A stretch of DNA of 64,000 nt. Origin: Bin87 sp965261925. Lineage in GTDB: Bacteria; Chloroflexota; Dehalococcoidia; Lucifugimonadales; UBA3495. The DNA is taken from positions 992,001 to 1,056,000 of the forward strand of contig OZ253486.1 in NCBI GenBank assembly GCA_965261925.1, in the 5' to 3' direction. The notes under the pieces are model-generated. The model was not told the DNA's origin. It saw only the letters and a program-made list of their open reading frames with translations, and searched no databases. Position numbers and translations under genes: made by a program. Shown here one piece after another: positions 25,938 to 34,179 of this stretch; the stretch's first letter is position 1; each line of letters opens with the position of its first letter.

Positions 25938-27293
25938 TCAATGAACCGAAACAACCGTTCCCGGTCGAGGGGTATGCCGGAAAAGGTGCTCCGGCAATTC
26001 GTCATCGAATTTCACCTCCAACACCTCGTGGCCTGCGAACTCAACACCATCGGCGACCGCGGCAAACCGCAACAACACCCCGCGCTCGGCATCCACCAAC
26101 AGTTCATAGCTATCCGCACCGCGCCACCAAGCCCAGCGGTGACTAGCCGAAGGCACCGGTACACCAATCACGCGGAATGCTCGACGCCCGCCGTAATGGA
26201 TCGTATCAACCCTTTCTAGGCGCAAACCGGAGATGAAAAAAGAGGGATTCAACGCTATCTCGGCAATGATCGCATACTCTCCATCCTTCACCCCATAGTA
26301 CCTCGCCGCCGAATCCAAAGGGGGCTCCCTACGAACCACAAGACCCGCTATGCCGAATTCACCAATATGGGCGTTGGTAGAAACGCGGCTCCCATCACCC
26401 TTACCATGCCACCACACTTCGCCGTCATAAGCGAACCAGTACACGGTCTTTCCGCTCGCATCCAACCGTTCCTCACGGAACCTTCCAGGAGCAGCCGCCC
26501 AGATTCGATTGCGCCACTCTCGAACTTTATCCCAATGGCGAAGCGCAATATAGGCACTTTGAAAACTGAACTGGGCACCGTACAGCAAGTATACGACCTC
26601 CCCAATGCGCTCCAAAGGAGTTTCATCCAACCGTCTGGGTCGCAGCTCATATTCTAGATCGTCCATTGATCTTCCCGAAAAAAGCCGCCCCCCAAATGAC
26701 GGCTCAGCTTCCAGCACCACCCCAACCTGAGCGTCAACCTTCAAAAACCACTTATTTTCCACCCCCCAAACATCACCCTGACCGGTCTCATGCCATTGCC
26801 GCCTGGGACGCGCCACAACGGCAAAGACATCACGACCACCAACGCGGTTTTGACCGAGCACGCTGAAAACCGAATCGCTAATCAGGCCACGAGGTCGAAG
26901 CATCCGCCCAAAACCCGGTCCACCCCAACCAGGGTAGAGCGACCGAGGCCGCCCTTGAACATCGACAGTAAACGGATCCTGCACGGGCTCTACAATTTGG
27001 CTGAATGCGTCTACCTTGACCAACAAACGTTCGGACCCTCTCTCTACCCTAGAGGTCACACCGTCTGAGCCGATCCCGGGGCCAGGGTCGTTGCGAAACC
27101 CGCGCACGAGCGAGACCTCCAAGAACCCCATCTGCCACTCGACCTCTCGGACCCTGGCCGCCAGAACGGGATCAACCCACGCCTGCACACGGCCCCCGAT
27201 TGCCGCGTACCGTTCCGCCGCCGTATACAGCAAGCCCAGTACCCGCGCCAATCGAGGGTCTCTTTCAAAATGGTTGTCCTCAGCCACTATCAT
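25938..27293 (-). CDS. Uncharacterised protein with two LolA-like regions
   Basis: About 451 residues from ATG 27293; a TTG 9 codons upstream is possible. I do not recognise the family with confidence. Two regions resemble each other in style: residues about 140-215 (GRDVFAVVARPR...KWFLKVDAQVGVVLEAEPSFGG) and about 370-445 (GRRAFRVIGVPV...YELLVDAERGVLLRFAAVADG...VLEVKFDDELPEHLFRH). The pattern of a model ligand domain ending in a beta strand and a residual VDxxxGVLLR turn recalls the LolA/MucB-type half-barrel. No signal peptide or membrane helix is visible. The surrounding sequence is less GC-rich by eye than the housekeeping blocks. Confidence 0.55.
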   Translation of the reverse strand: MIVAEDNHFERDPRLARVLGLLYTAAERYAAIGGRVQAWVDPVLAARVREVEWQMGFLEVSLVRGFRNDPGPGIGSDGVTSRVERGSERLLVKVDAFSQIVEPVQDPFTVDVQGRPRSLYPGWGGPGFGRMLRPRGLISDSVFSVLGQNRVGGRDVFAVVARPRRQWHETGQGDVWGVENKWFLKVDAQVGVVLEAEPSFGGRLFSGRSMDDLEYELRPRRLDETPLERIGEVVYLLYGAQFSFQSAYIALRHWDKVREWRNRIWAAAPGRFREERLDASGKTVYWFAYDGEVWWHGKGDGSRVSTNAHIGEFGIAGLVVRREPPLDSAARYYGVKDGEYAIIAEIALNPSFFISGLRLERVDTIHYGGRRAFRVIGVPVPSASHRWAWWRGADSYELLVDAERGVLLRFAAVADGVEFAGHEVLEVKFDDELPEHLFRHTPRPGTVVSVH

Positions 27294-27547
27294 GCCAAAG
27301 TTTGACACGACCACCCACAAACTTTCAACCAGTACCGGTTACTGCCGGACTACCATCCATCAGTAATGTTAAGGCACCACAATGTTTCCGCGGTGTCGGT
27401 AAACTGAACCAAATACCCACCGTCCAACTTTCTAATCCCACGGAGTTTTGATCATCGGTGACAACATCCCTAGACGACCAACAAATTCCTTTGGAACAGC
27501 GTACCCCCTATCGGAGGTATCGGCCCCCTTCAGGGCGAGCCCAGGCG

Positions 27548-28705
27548 TCAGGCGGGCGCTGGTGTCTCGCCCAGTATCAGCGCCGAGTCCACCGCCGCGG
27601 CGTTCTCGCCGGCCGTGGTTTCCGCGATGTCGCGCAGCGAAGTCGTCGCCACGGAGGGTTGTCCCGTCAGCCCCAGGACCAGCCTCGCCGGCACGCTCGC
27701 CCAGCCATCTGAACTCGTCAGTGTCGCCGCTGCATCCCGCCACGTTCCCGCTCCGTCCGCGCCCAATACGACCATTGCACGTCCGCCCTCCGGCGTGGGT
27801 GTTCCCGGCTTGATCTGTTCCACCGACGCGCACACTGCCGCCAGGGGAGAAACGCCCGCCTGCTCCAGCGCCAGCCTGTAAAATCCGGGCGCTGCGACCG
27901 TCGCAACCTTGCCTACCGCCTGCTCCAGTTCGCTGACCAACCCCGGCGCGGACTCCGCGGGATCCCCCAGCGTCACCACCATCGACCACAGGCCGGCCCG
28001 GATATCGCGAACCAGCCGGTTGACCAGCTCCTCACGGTTATCGGAGCGTAGTTCCAGCTCCACCGAGCGTATCCACGGATGGGCCACCGCCAGTGCCGCC
28101 GCCGATCCGATGACATAATCGGCGTTGGACAGCAGCTCCCGTGTCGCGGTGGGCACTGCGGCGCCGTCGCCGGCGCCCAGCCCCGCCACGGTGATGGCCC
28201 GCTCGGCAGACCGGAACGCGGTCACGTACTTCCGCGTTTCCACCACCTGCCGGGCGTGGTTCCCCTCGTGGCCCGATACCCGCTCAATCAGGTCCAGCAG
28301 GGACAACGCGGGATAGTTGTTCTCCGGGTTGTACGGGGTGGCCGGCAGGTCCAGTTGTTCCTCCGTCAATCCTGAAATCAGCTTGCGGAACCGCTGATAG
28401 TTGGCCTCCAGCTTGGCCACGTCCGCGGCGATGCGATCGTTGCGGGGATCGAAGGGTGGCAGCATCTCCCGCTTGCCCGAGGCTATCTGCTCCAATGCCT
28501 CCACGAAAGTCTCCGTGAGCAGGTGCTGCATCACCTCCCAGACCGACCAGCGTGATCCCAGGAACGCATCCGCCTCTCCCAGACCATCCAGGGCATCCAG
28601 CAGCGCGGCGTGCCCGTCATCCAGTCGCTGCAATGTCCGCTGCTGGCGCTCGTAAGCGGGCAGGGCTTCTGAACCGGCATCGGTGGGCATGTCGTGGGAA
28701 ACCAT
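27548..28705 (-). CDS. DinB-like domain fused to tetrapyrrole-methylase-like domain
   Basis: A 385-residue protein of two parts. Residues about 20-165 form a DinB four-helix domain with the metal-type histidines H61 (VMQHLL), H146 and H150 (VSGHEGNHARQ). Residues about 170-385 begin ITVAGLGAGDGAAVPTATRE, the opening of tetrapyrrole (precorrin) methylases of the CbiE type, and continue VIGSAAALAVAHP, MVVTLGDPAE and VATVAAPGFYRLALEQAG, which fit the SAM-binding layout. The combination recalls YabN, where a methylase domain is fused to MazG. Its substrate is unknown. It is divergent from the VLRF1 gene, with a 17-bp triple repeat at its start. Confidence 0.65.
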   Translation of the reverse strand: MVSHDMPTDAGSEALPAYERQQRTLQRLDDGHAALLDALDGLGEADAFLGSRWSVWEVMQHLLTETFVEALEQIASGKREMLPPFDPRNDRIAADVAKLEANYQRFRKLISGLTEEQLDLPATPYNPENNYPALSLLDLIERVSGHEGNHARQVVETRKYVTAFRSAERAITVAGLGAGDGAAVPTATRELLSNADYVIGSAAALAVAHPWIRSVELELRSDNREELVNRLVRDIRAGLWSMVVTLGDPAESAPGLVSELEQAVGKVATVAAPGFYRLALEQAGVSPLAAVCASVEQIKPGTPTPEGGRAMVVLGADGAGTWRDAAATLTSSDGWASVPARLVLGLTGQPSVATTSLRDIAETTAGENAAAVDSALILGETPAPA

Positions 28706-28708
28706 TGC

Positions 28709-28759
28709 AAAACCCCTTCGAGTGAAAAACCCCTTCGAGTGAAAAACCCCTTCGACTTT
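28709..28759 (-). repeat. Three tandem 17-bp repeats at a start codon
   Basis: AAAACCCCTTCGAGTGA occurs at 28709-28725 and 28726-28742, with a third copy, changed at its end, at 28743-28759. Read on the minus strand each has GAAGGGGTTTT, and the nearest lies just before the ATG at 28705, so each unit carries a Shine-Dalgarno-like GAAGGGG. Confidence 0.8.
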
Positions 28760-28835
28760 GTGTGCATTATCGCTGGCGGGGCATTATTGCACATCCCATC
28801 ACGCGCTTCGGCCGCGCGATCGGTTATCATTAGTC

Positions 28836-29633
28836 ATGCGCGACGAGAGTGTACTGTCCGACCTCAATGTTCGCGCTGGACAGACGGTGTCGGTGCAGCG
28901 CATGGATACCCTGCTGACCGAACTCCGCGCGCGGTCGGAGACTGCCAGCCTGTCGGCGACCCTGTACTTCCCCGGCGAGGCCGCGGGCGACGACTCCGCC
29001 ATGTCCGCCCTGTCACGGGATAGGGCGCCGGATTCCTGGATCACAACGCTGGAGCAGGCAGGCAGTCGTGTCTTGCGATCTCCCACCGGCGTGGTTGCGT
29101 TTCGCATCGGCAATGCCGGGCTGGCCGTTCTTCCCCCGTTTCCTCTGAATGCCATGTGGGCCGGGGACATGATCTATGACTGGCCCTTGCGCACCATGCT
29201 GTCCGCGCAGTTGACCATCGGCGTCGCCCTGGTGCGTCTGGGCCGCTACGCCATCGCCGTCTACGAGGGCCGGAAGTTGGCCGTATCCAAGACCGATACC
29301 CGCTACGTGAAGGGCAAGCATCACGCCGGAGGCACCTCGCAGCGCAGGTTCCAGCGCGTCCGGGAAAACCAGATCCACCGTCTGTACGCGGAGGCATCCG
29401 GCGTGCTGGAGACGCAATGGCGGCCCTGGATGCACCGTTTCGACTACGTCGCCCTGGGAGGCGAAGCCGCGACGGTCAACGGCTTTCTCCGGGAGTGCCC
29501 GATGTTGTCCCGCCTGACCCAGATAACGCTGGAGCGCCGTCTGGACGTCCGTGAGCCCAATCGCGCTGCCCTGGACGAAGTTGGCGCCATGCTCTACCAG
29601 TGCCGACTGTACCCCCTGAACTGGCCCGAATAG
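28836..29633 (+). CDS. VLRF1-type (Vms1-like) peptidyl-tRNA hydrolase
   Basis: A 265-residue protein from ATG 28836. The core (about 125-190) carries LGRYAIAVYEGRKLAVSKTD, then GKHHAGGTSQRRFQRVRENQ, the characteristic loop of the Vms1-like release factor domain, where GGTSQ (165-169) takes the place of the catalytic loop glutamine of eRF1-like factors. Vms1/ANKZF1 and their bacterial relatives free nascent chains from tRNA on stalled ribosomes. The TATCAT box at 28825-28830 lies five bases before the ATG, so the transcript may be leaderless. mutS2 starts 35 bases downstream, which suggests a joint role in ribosome rescue (inference). Confidence 0.75.
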   Translation: MRDESVLSDLNVRAGQTVSVQRMDTLLTELRARSETASLSATLYFPGEAAGDDSAMSALSRDRAPDSWITTLEQAGSRVLRSPTGVVAFRIGNAGLAVLPPFPLNAMWAGDMIYDWPLRTMLSAQLTIGVALVRLGRYAIAVYEGRKLAVSKTDTRYVKGKHHAGGTSQRRFQRVRENQIHRLYAEASGVLETQWRPWMHRFDYVALGGEAATVNGFLRECPMLSRLTQITLERRLDVREPNRAALDEVGAMLYQCRLYPLNWPE

Positions 29634-29653
29634 CGAGGTAATCGCACCGGCGG

Positions 29654-29662
29654 TGCTATAAT
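29654..29662 (+). promoter_or_regulatory. Extended -10 promoter of mutS2, leaderless layout
   Basis: TGCTATAAT at 29654-29662 is a perfect extended -10 element. The mutS2 ATG is only six bases after it, where transcription would begin, so the mRNA would have no leader and no ribosome site. No clear -35 box is seen. Confidence 0.6.
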
Positions 29663-29668
29663 TCCGCC

Positions 29669-32092
29669 ATGACATTGGCGGAGGATCAATCCATTCCACC
29701 CCAGGTGGGGTTTCAGCCCGAGGTGGGGTTTCAGCGCGCCATCGGGCTTTTGGAATTCGATCAGATCCGTCTGCGCCTGGCGGAAACCACCCGCACCGCC
29801 TTGGGCGGCGAGGCCGCCGCCGAACTCGCGCCAGCGTCGGACCCGCGCGACGTTGCCGTGCGGCAGCAGGAAACCGCCGAAGCCCGCCGCCTGATGGATA
29901 CCACGGGCGCCCTGGAACTCGGCCCGGAGGAGGATCTCCGGCCGGCGGTCCAGCGCGCGGTATTGGGCGGCGTTCTGCGCGGCGAGGAGCTCCGCTTCGT
30001 GGCCGCGCTGGCCGCGGCCGCCCGCTGGAACCACGGTTCCCTGGCCCGCCGCGATGATCTCCCCGTGCTGGCGGCCATCGCGCAGAACCTGCCCGAATTG
30101 CCCGATTTTGAGAGCGCTGTCAACCGCGCCATCGGTCCCGCCGGCGAAGTGCTCGATGACGCCTCACCGGAGTTGGGGCGTCTCCGCCGGGAATCCCGCA
30201 ACGCCTGGTCTTCTCTCAACGACGTGATGCAGCGTTCGCTGCGCCGGCATCAGCGGTCCGGCGTTACCCAGGAGGACATCGTCACCGAGCGCAACGGCCG
30301 CATGGTCCTGCTCATCAAAACCGAGTTCAAGGGCCAGGCTCCCGGGATCGTCCACGACGTTTCCGATAGCGGGGCCACCGTGTTCATCGAACCCATGCCG
30401 GCCATCGACCTGGGCAACCGCTGGCGCGAGACCCGCCTCGCCGAGCGACGCGAGGAGGAGCGCGTGCTGCGCCAGTTGTCGGAAATGGTGGGCCGCTACT
30501 CGGACGATATAACCCTCATGCTGTCCCTGCTGGCGCGGCTGGACCTGGCCGCGGCCAAGGGGCGCTACGCGGCGTCGCTGCGGGCCGTGCCCCCCACGCT
30601 GCTGCAACGCAACGAGCCGCGTCGCATGGAGATCACGGGCGCGCGCCATCCCCTGCTAACCGGCGAGGTTGTGCCCACCACGATCTCCATCGCGGCGCGT
30701 GAGCCCGTGCTGGTCATCACCGGCCCCAACGCGGGCGGCAAGACCGTCGCCCTGAAAACCGTGGGCCTGCTGGCCATGATGGCCCATGCCGGCCTCCAGG
30801 TGCCGGCTGACGACGCCGTGATGCCGCTGATGGACGGGGTGTACGCCGACATCGGTGACCAGCAGAGCATCTTCGAGTCGCTGTCCACCTTCAGTAGCCA
30901 TATCCGCAACCTGCAACGAATCATGGACGTTGCCACCGACCATTCCCTGATATTGATCGACGAGCTGGGTTCGGCAACCGATCCTGAAGAAGGGTCGGCA
31001 TTGGCGATCGCCCTGCTGTCTCACTTGCGCGACCGGGGAGCCATGGTGGTGGCCACCACCCACCACCGCAACGTGGCGCGGTTGGCCCAGGAGGAGACGG
31101 GGATGGTCAACGCCAGCGTGGACCTGAACCCGCGAACGCTGGAACCAACCTACCGGCTCACCCACGGCATCCCAGGCCGCAGCTACGCCCTGACCATAGC
31201 CGCCCGGTTGGGCCTGCCGGATGCGGTCATCACCGGCGCCCAGGCCCACCTGGAACCGGGCCACGTTCGCACCGACCAACTGCTCCAGGAACTCCAGGAC
31301 GAGCGGCTCACCGTATCGGAGCTGCGCCAGCAGGCGGAGCAGGCCCTGAACGGCGCCCGCGCCCGGGAGCAGGAGATCGCCCGCGAGCTGGAGACCGTAG
31401 AGGACACCAAGGCCCAGCTGGTGGAGGATGCCCGCCGCGAGCTCGCTGAGCAGATCGGCGACTTGTCCGGCCGGATCCGCCGCGCCGAGCGGTCCCTGGA
31501 ACGTTCATCCGTCGGCGTCGACGCCCCGGCACGCGATGTGGATCTGCGCGCCGAACGGGAGCGGCTGGCGGAGGCGCAGCGGGAGGTGGTGTCCCCCGAT
31601 TGGGCTCCGATTCCGGTGGAACGGCCGCCCTGGTACCACGATCTTCGCACCGGCGACCTGGTGTACATCCGTGGGGTGTCCCGTCCGGTGGAAGTGGTGA
31701 CCCCGCCCGACCAGCAGCAGGAAGTCGAGGTGCTGATCGGCAGCATGCGCGCCCGCCTGCCGGTCTATCAGCTCGACCGTCCGGCGGAGCGGATCCATCC
31801 GGCGGCGGAGCAGGCCGGCGTGGTCTACCGACGGCCCGAAAGCAAACGCACGCTGAGCCCCGAGGTCAACCTCCACGGCTACCGCGTCGATGAGGCGCTG
31901 AACGTGATCGATTCGTTGCTAGACGATGCCGCGCTGGAGGGGATGTCGTCGCTCAAGATCGTGCACGGCAAGGGTACGGGCGCGCTGCGCCGGGCCATAC
32001 GCGAATACCTGTCCGGCCATCCCCTGGTAGCCGCCACCGAGCCAGGAGAGGGCGGCAACGCCGGCGGCGTAACGGTGGTGCAGTTGCGGTAG
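29669..32092 (+). CDS. mutS2: MutS2 protein with Smr domain
   Basis: An 807-residue MutS2 of normal size. The MutS-type ATPase has Walker A TGPNAGGKTVALKT (about 350-362), Walker B LILIDELGSATDPEEG and the H-loop region VVATTHHRNVARLA. A coiled clamp region follows, then a KOW-like segment (DLRTGDLVYIRGVSRPVEVV), and a C-terminal Smr domain from about residue 730 (VNLHGYRVDEAL, KIVHGKGTGALR). It lacks the mismatch-recognition domain. MutS2 was first described in control of recombination; in Bacillus it also binds and splits collided ribosomes. The pairing with the VLRF1 gene upstream favours the second role. Confidence 0.93.
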   Translation: MTLAEDQSIPPQVGFQPEVGFQRAIGLLEFDQIRLRLAETTRTALGGEAAAELAPASDPRDVAVRQQETAEARRLMDTTGALELGPEEDLRPAVQRAVLGGVLRGEELRFVAALAAAARWNHGSLARRDDLPVLAAIAQNLPELPDFESAVNRAIGPAGEVLDDASPELGRLRRESRNAWSSLNDVMQRSLRRHQRSGVTQEDIVTERNGRMVLLIKTEFKGQAPGIVHDVSDSGATVFIEPMPAIDLGNRWRETRLAERREEERVLRQLSEMVGRYSDDITLMLSLLARLDLAAAKGRYAASLRAVPPTLLQRNEPRRMEITGARHPLLTGEVVPTTISIAAREPVLVITGPNAGGKTVALKTVGLLAMMAHAGLQVPADDAVMPLMDGVYADIGDQQSIFESLSTFSSHIRNLQRIMDVATDHSLILIDELGSATDPEEGSALAIALLSHLRDRGAMVVATTHHRNVARLAQEETGMVNASVDLNPRTLEPTYRLTHGIPGRSYALTIAARLGLPDAVITGAQAHLEPGHVRTDQLLQELQDERLTVSELRQQAEQALNGARAREQEIARELETVEDTKAQLVEDARRELAEQIGDLSGRIRRAERSLERSSVGVDAPARDVDLRAERERLAEAQREVVSPDWAPIPVERPPWYHDLRTGDLVYIRGVSRPVEVVTPPDQQQEVEVLIGSMRARLPVYQLDRPAERIHPAAEQAGVVYRRPESKRTLSPEVNLHGYRVDEALNVIDSLLDDAALEGMSSLKIVHGKGTGALRRAIREYLSGHPLVAATEPGEGGNAGGVTVVQLR

Positions 32093-32174
32093 TGGTCCCG
32101 GCCGCCGGCTTGACACCCGGCGTTGCCTGTTCTACCTTTGCGCCAACATTCAGAACTCCGCAGGAGGTACCCTC

Positions 32175-32654
32175 ATGGCACAGATCGCTGGCCTTGGCCA
32201 CGTTGGCATTTACGCCACTGACCTTATGAACATGCGCGACTTCTACACCCGTGTGCTCGGGCTGCAGATCGCCGACGAAGACCTGGAACAGCGCCGCATG
32301 GTGTTCCTCAGTTCCGACCCCGTGGCCGAGCACCATGAGTTCGTGCTGATGGAAGGCCGCGTCACCTCCGACGACGCCAAGGTCATCCAGCAGATCTCCT
32401 TCGCCGTTCCTTCCATCCAGGATATGCGCGAATACAAGGCGCGCATCGACGCTGAGAGCGTGACCATCGACCGGATCGTCAGCCACGGCAACGCCTTCGG
32501 AATGTACTTCTTTGATCCGGAAGGCAACCGCGTTGAGCTGTACTACAAGACCGGTTTCCCGGTTCCGCAGCCCCACGGCGACCCGCTGGACCTCAGCCGC
32601 ACCGACGATGAGTTGCTGGGCGAGGCCAAGGAACTGCTGCACACCAAGCGCTAA
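32175..32654 (+). CDS. VOC family (glyoxalase/dioxygenase-like) protein
   Basis: A 159-residue protein; ATG 32175 follows a perfect AGGAGGT. Two beta-alpha-beta-beta-beta units of the vicinal oxygen chelate fold are visible: GLGHVGIYATDLMNMRDFYTRVLGLQI and ISHGNAFGMYFFDPEGNRVELYY. The metal ligands would be His in GHVGIY, His in EHHEFVL and Glu in RVELYY. It may be an extradiol dioxygenase or lyase; the substrate is unknown. A strong terminator follows. Confidence 0.85.
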   Translation: MAQIAGLGHVGIYATDLMNMRDFYTRVLGLQIADEDLEQRRMVFLSSDPVAEHHEFVLMEGRVTSDDAKVIQQISFAVPSIQDMREYKARIDAESVTIDRIVSHGNAFGMYFFDPEGNRVELYYKTGFPVPQPHGDPLDLSRTDDELLGEAKELLHTKR

Positions 32655-32675
32655 TCAGATAGCGCCCAGGCATCA

Positions 32676-32716
32676 CCGCCGCTGCCGATGACCCGGCAGC
32701 GGCGGTTTATCATTTT
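32676..32716 (+). terminator. Rho-independent terminator after VOC gene
   Basis: A 12-base perfect stem, CCGCCGCTGCCG at 32676-32687 with its complement at 32694-32705, is followed by TTTATCATTTT. Confidence 0.9.
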
Positions 32717-32730
32717 CGGAGCTACCTTTC

Positions 32731-34035
32731 GTGGCATCCCCGCACCACCCCGCGCCGTCCGCAGCCGCCGAGGTATCCGGCCCGGTCGCCTATGATGCGC
32801 TGCCCCGCCGGTACCACCGGTGGAAGTGGCGGGTGCTGGTTTCGTTCTGCGCCTTCTACCTGTTCGTCTATACGGGGAGGTTCAATTTCTGGCCCACGTC
32901 GCCCCTGATCAAGGACGACCTGCAGCTGACGAACATCGAGATTGGCATCATCAACGCCATGCTGCTGTGGGGGTTCATGTTGGGCGACCTGGTGCACGGC
33001 AGGTTATCCGAGGCCTACGGGCTGCGGCTCTGGGTGATGCTGGGCGCGGTTTTCACCACGGTGTTCAACTGGGCGACATCCTTCGGCACCTCTGCGATAA
33101 CCATGGCCATTCCGTGGGCAATGGCCGGATTTGTCAACGCGGCGTGCTGGTCGCCGGCCATCAGCATGATCAGCCAGTGGTGGCCTCGCCGGGAGCGCGG
33201 CATCGCCATGGGCATCCTGGGCACGGTGACCGGCGGCGCGATGCTGCTGATGTGGTGGCTGAGCAGCTGGGTCGCCGCGGAATGGGGCTGGCGGGCCGCC
33301 TTCCGCTACCCGCCGCTGATGATCATGGTCCTCGGCATCGCCTTTTACTTTCTGACCCGGGACCGGCCGCGGGACGTGGGCCTGCCGGAGTACATCGAGG
33401 ACGACGCGATTTCCGCCGCGCCGGAGTCGGTGAGCGAGGAGGAACTCAAGGGCCTGGGCCCGTACAAGGTCCTGCTGACCAACTCCCGGTTCCAGCTGGC
33501 GTGCCACGTGAAGGGGTTGGAGAACGTGGCCCGCTACGGGTTGACCACGTGGGTGCCTCTCTACTACTTCGAGGCTGGCGGGTTGGACATCACGCAGACG
33601 GTGCTGATCACTTTCCTGCTGCCCCTGGGCTACCTGATCGCGCCTCCGGTGTCCGGATTCATATCGGACCGGATGCTGGGCAGCCGGCGCCGCCCGCTGG
33701 TGATCGCTTCGTGCTTCCTGTCCGCCGCCGCGCTGGTGGTGATTGCCGTTGCCCCGCCGTCCAACGCGTGGCTGGGCGCGGCCCTGATGCTGTGGGGTGG
33801 CATCAGCATGGGCGTATCCCTGATCTCCACCATCTCCGTGGACCTGTCGGGCCGCAAGATGGCCGGCACCGGGGCGGGAGTGCTCGACGCCCACGGCTAC
33901 CTCTATGCCGGTGCCCAGGCCCTGCTGTTCAGCGTGCTGCTGGACATGGCCGGCAGCCCCTGGCCCATTGTGTTCCTGGTCATGGCGGCGACGCGGCTGA
34001 TCTCCGCCGCGATGATAAGCCGGGTGCGGGTGTAG
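32731..34035 (+). CDS. MFS transporter, organophosphate/hexuronate-like
   Basis: A 434-residue 12-helix carrier from GTG 32731. YHRWKWRVLVSFCAFYLFVYTGRFNFW resembles the start of the GlpT/UhpT-type and related anion:cation symporters, and GMALWGFMLGDLVHGRLSEAYGLR and VSGFISDRMLGSRRRP are the two inter-helix loops. WSPAISMISQWWPRRERGIAMG is the helix 4-5 region of this subfamily. It probably carries an organic or phosphorylated anion; the substrate cannot be given. It is a single gene after a terminator. Confidence 0.85.
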   Translation: MASPHHPAPSAAAEVSGPVAYDALPRRYHRWKWRVLVSFCAFYLFVYTGRFNFWPTSPLIKDDLQLTNIEIGIINAMLLWGFMLGDLVHGRLSEAYGLRLWVMLGAVFTTVFNWATSFGTSAITMAIPWAMAGFVNAACWSPAISMISQWWPRRERGIAMGILGTVTGGAMLLMWWLSSWVAAEWGWRAAFRYPPLMIMVLGIAFYFLTRDRPRDVGLPEYIEDDAISAAPESVSEEELKGLGPYKVLLTNSRFQLACHVKGLENVARYGLTTWVPLYYFEAGGLDITQTVLITFLLPLGYLIAPPVSGFISDRMLGSRRRPLVIASCFLSAAALVVIAVAPPSNAWLGAALMLWGGISMGVSLISTISVDLSGRKMAGTGAGVLDAHGYLYAGAQALLFSVLLDMAGSPWPIVFLVMAATRLISAAMISRVRV

Positions 34036-34080
34036 GGTTCACGCTCACCCTTGTGTTCCGACCGATGAAATGTCTTTGAG

Positions 34081-34120
34081 TGGTACGCTTATTTGTCGAA
34101 CAACTAACGCTGGTACGCTT
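34081..34120 (+). repeat. Direct repeats upstream of the 34180 gene
   Basis: TGGTACGCTT occurs at 34081-34090 and 34111-34120, exactly 30 bases apart, about 60-100 bases before the next gene. It is suitable as a pair of operator sites, but no regulator is known. Confidence 0.5.
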
Positions 34121-34179
34121 TTTGCCAGTTCGTTTAGAGGGACACTCGCTCAGGGAGTTTCGGATACGGAGGTACACTG

